The notes beneath the pieces were generated by a model. That model made no database searches and was not told where the DNA came from. It was given only the letters and a program-made list of their open reading frames with translations. A program made the position numbers and the translations under genes. 64,000 nucleotides of DNA from Tetraselmis striata (lineage: Eukaryota; Chlorophyta; Chlorodendrophyceae; Chlorodendrales; Chlorodendraceae): NCBI GenBank assembly GCA_006384855.1, contig VCJN01000434.1, positions 62,001 through 126,000 on the forward strand. The letters are read 5' to 3'. Positions 63,028 through 64,000 of this stretch are shown here, piece after piece (the stretch's first letter is position 1; each line of letters opens with the position of its first letter).

Positions 63028-64000
63028 AGGAGGAGATGGCTGCCAACACAGTCGAGAAAATGAAATTTATCAGCTGACATATTTACTCGGGCTGAAAGGC
63101 CGGGATTGCCTTGGGGCTGTGTCCCACACAGTCACCGGAAAATCCTAGAACATCGTACATCGTCCTCAGCTGTCTTTGCCCTTGGGAAAGGCACGCAGTC
63201 TGTTGTAGTATTAGTAGTTTTGCCGTTTCAGCCCGGTAAACACTACTGTACACCTTATTCCCTGCCCGGGTCAAAAGGCCGCAACTCCTGGACGTCGTGC
63301 ACCCAGTAGTCCCGCATTAGTGCACGCGGTTTGCAGTGGTGTGTGTGTGTTGCTTGCACTCCGAAGCCTGGACTGGCCTGCAACTGGCTTAGGGCCAAGC
63401 ACAAAATCCAAACCTCACGAAAAGTTGACCAAAGCTGACCAAAGTTGAAGCCTGGACTGGCTTGCTCCGGCATTGCGCCAAGCAAAAAGTCCACATCTGA
63501 CCAAAAGCTGACCAAAACGATGAAAGGCAAATTCAACGGATTGGACCATACATCAGGCATATGTCTTTATTGCAGATTGAAATTAGAATTAATTCGTTTT
63601 GCTTGTCGTCATGGTCCTCCATTCTGTTCATAAGTATTGTTTATTGACATAGCAGACACATCATGGGAAGACATGGTTTGTAGGGCATTCATCCAAATAT
63701 ACAGAATTTGAATGCAATAGGAGGAGATGGCTGCCAACACAGTCGAGAAAATGAAATTTATCAGCTGACATATTTACTCGGGCTGAAAGGCCGGGATTGC
63801 CTTGGGGCTGTGTCCCACACAGTTACCGGAAAATCCTAGAACATCGTACATCGTCCTCAGCTGTGTTTGCCCTTGGGAAAGGCACGCAGTCTGTTGTAGT
63901 ATTAGTAGTTTTGCCGTTTCAGCCCGGTAAACACTACTGTACACCTTATTCCCTGCCCGGGTCAAAAGGCCGCAACTCCTGGACGTCGTGCACCCAGTAG
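63028..64000 (+). repeat. Block 12: one complete and one partial A monomer
   Basis: The complete monomer is type 1 with TTGCTTGC; the next begins near 63719 as type 4 (GTTACCGG) and is cut by the window end. The array continues beyond. Confidence 0.92.

Larger units (their letters stand above)
27487..64000 (+). repeat. Satellite array with higher-order repeats (691-bp A monomers, about 970-bp B units)
   Basis: The array starts abruptly at 27487 with AGGAGGAGATGGCTGCC and runs past the window end. It holds 38 A monomers (the last cut off) and 11 B units, all in one orientation. Well-conserved A monomers are 691 bp and differ from each other by few bases. B units share the first eight bases (AGGAGGAG) and the last 270 bp or so with A. 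They differ in between: about 415 bp of B-specific sequence, then a diverged A-like segment with a poly-G and (GT)n tract. The order is A5-B-A2-B-A5-B-A4-B-A5-B-A1-B-A5-B-A1-B-A3-B-A4-B-A1-B-A2. Short open frames recur in every unit but are not kept open where indels occur and carry no recognised domain, so I call the array non-coding. Confidence 0.95.

Noticed and set aside
27487..64000. CRISPR array
   Set aside because: The units are hundreds of bases long, near-identical throughout with no unique spacers, and the genome is eukaryotic.

Overview
This window looks like nuclear DNA of a green alga, most likely a chlorophycean of the volvocine (Chlamydomonas/Volvox) group. The evidence is indirect: GC-rich coding exons split by short GT...AG introns, the algal polyadenylation word TGTAA after several genes, and a split-repeat tyrosine-recombinase retrotransposon of the PAT/Kangaroo/TOC kind known from Chlamydomonas and Volvox. 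Species cannot be fixed from sequence reading alone.

Layout. 1-6370: no recognisable gene. 6371-9426: a PAT/Kangaroo-like retrotransposon with the diagnostic A1-ORFs-B1-A2-B2 split direct repeats. It has a gag-like ORF1 and an ORF2 that keeps reverse transcriptase but has lost RNase H and the front half of the tyrosine recombinase. 9435-9663: a small poly(A)-tailed retro-insertion with an 11-bp target-site duplication. 10196-12686: a two-exon SulP/SLC26-type anion transporter with a STAS domain. 14602-16184: a two-exon BTB-BACK protein. 16390-20480: AT-richer DNA with long homopolymers and no gene recognised. 20485-21392: a probable three-exon gene for a small secreted cysteine-rich protein. 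21874-22346: weak signs of a minus-strand gene. 23161-25123: a 5'-truncated, frameshifted non-LTR retrotransposon relic carrying the region after the reverse transcriptase and a PD-(D/E)XK-type endonuclease. 25972-27290: two families of diverged direct duplications, one with a cysteine-rich peptide.

27487-64000 (36.5 kb, running off the window) is one tandem satellite array with higher-order structure. The basic monomer is 691 bp (type A). A divergent, longer unit of about 970 bp (type B) recurs 11 times and carries a poly-G plus (GT)n tract. Five A monomers of distinguishable types plus one B make a higher-order repeat of about 4.43 kb. It appears complete and in the same monomer order at 27487-31915 and 34263-38702, and in shortened or rearranged forms elsewhere. 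Monomers and B units also contain diverged subrepeats of roughly 70-90 bp, so at least three levels of amplification are nested. Two stretches (about 40.7-45.1 kb and 56.7-60.5 kb) carry bursts of single-base indels that look more like consensus error than biology.

No operon-like co-operation between genes is expected in this eukaryotic setting. The transporter, the BTB protein and the secreted protein appear to be independent plus-strand genes separated by transposon relics and repeats. The satellite array, with its sharp left edge and higher-order organisation, is the most distinctive part of the window.
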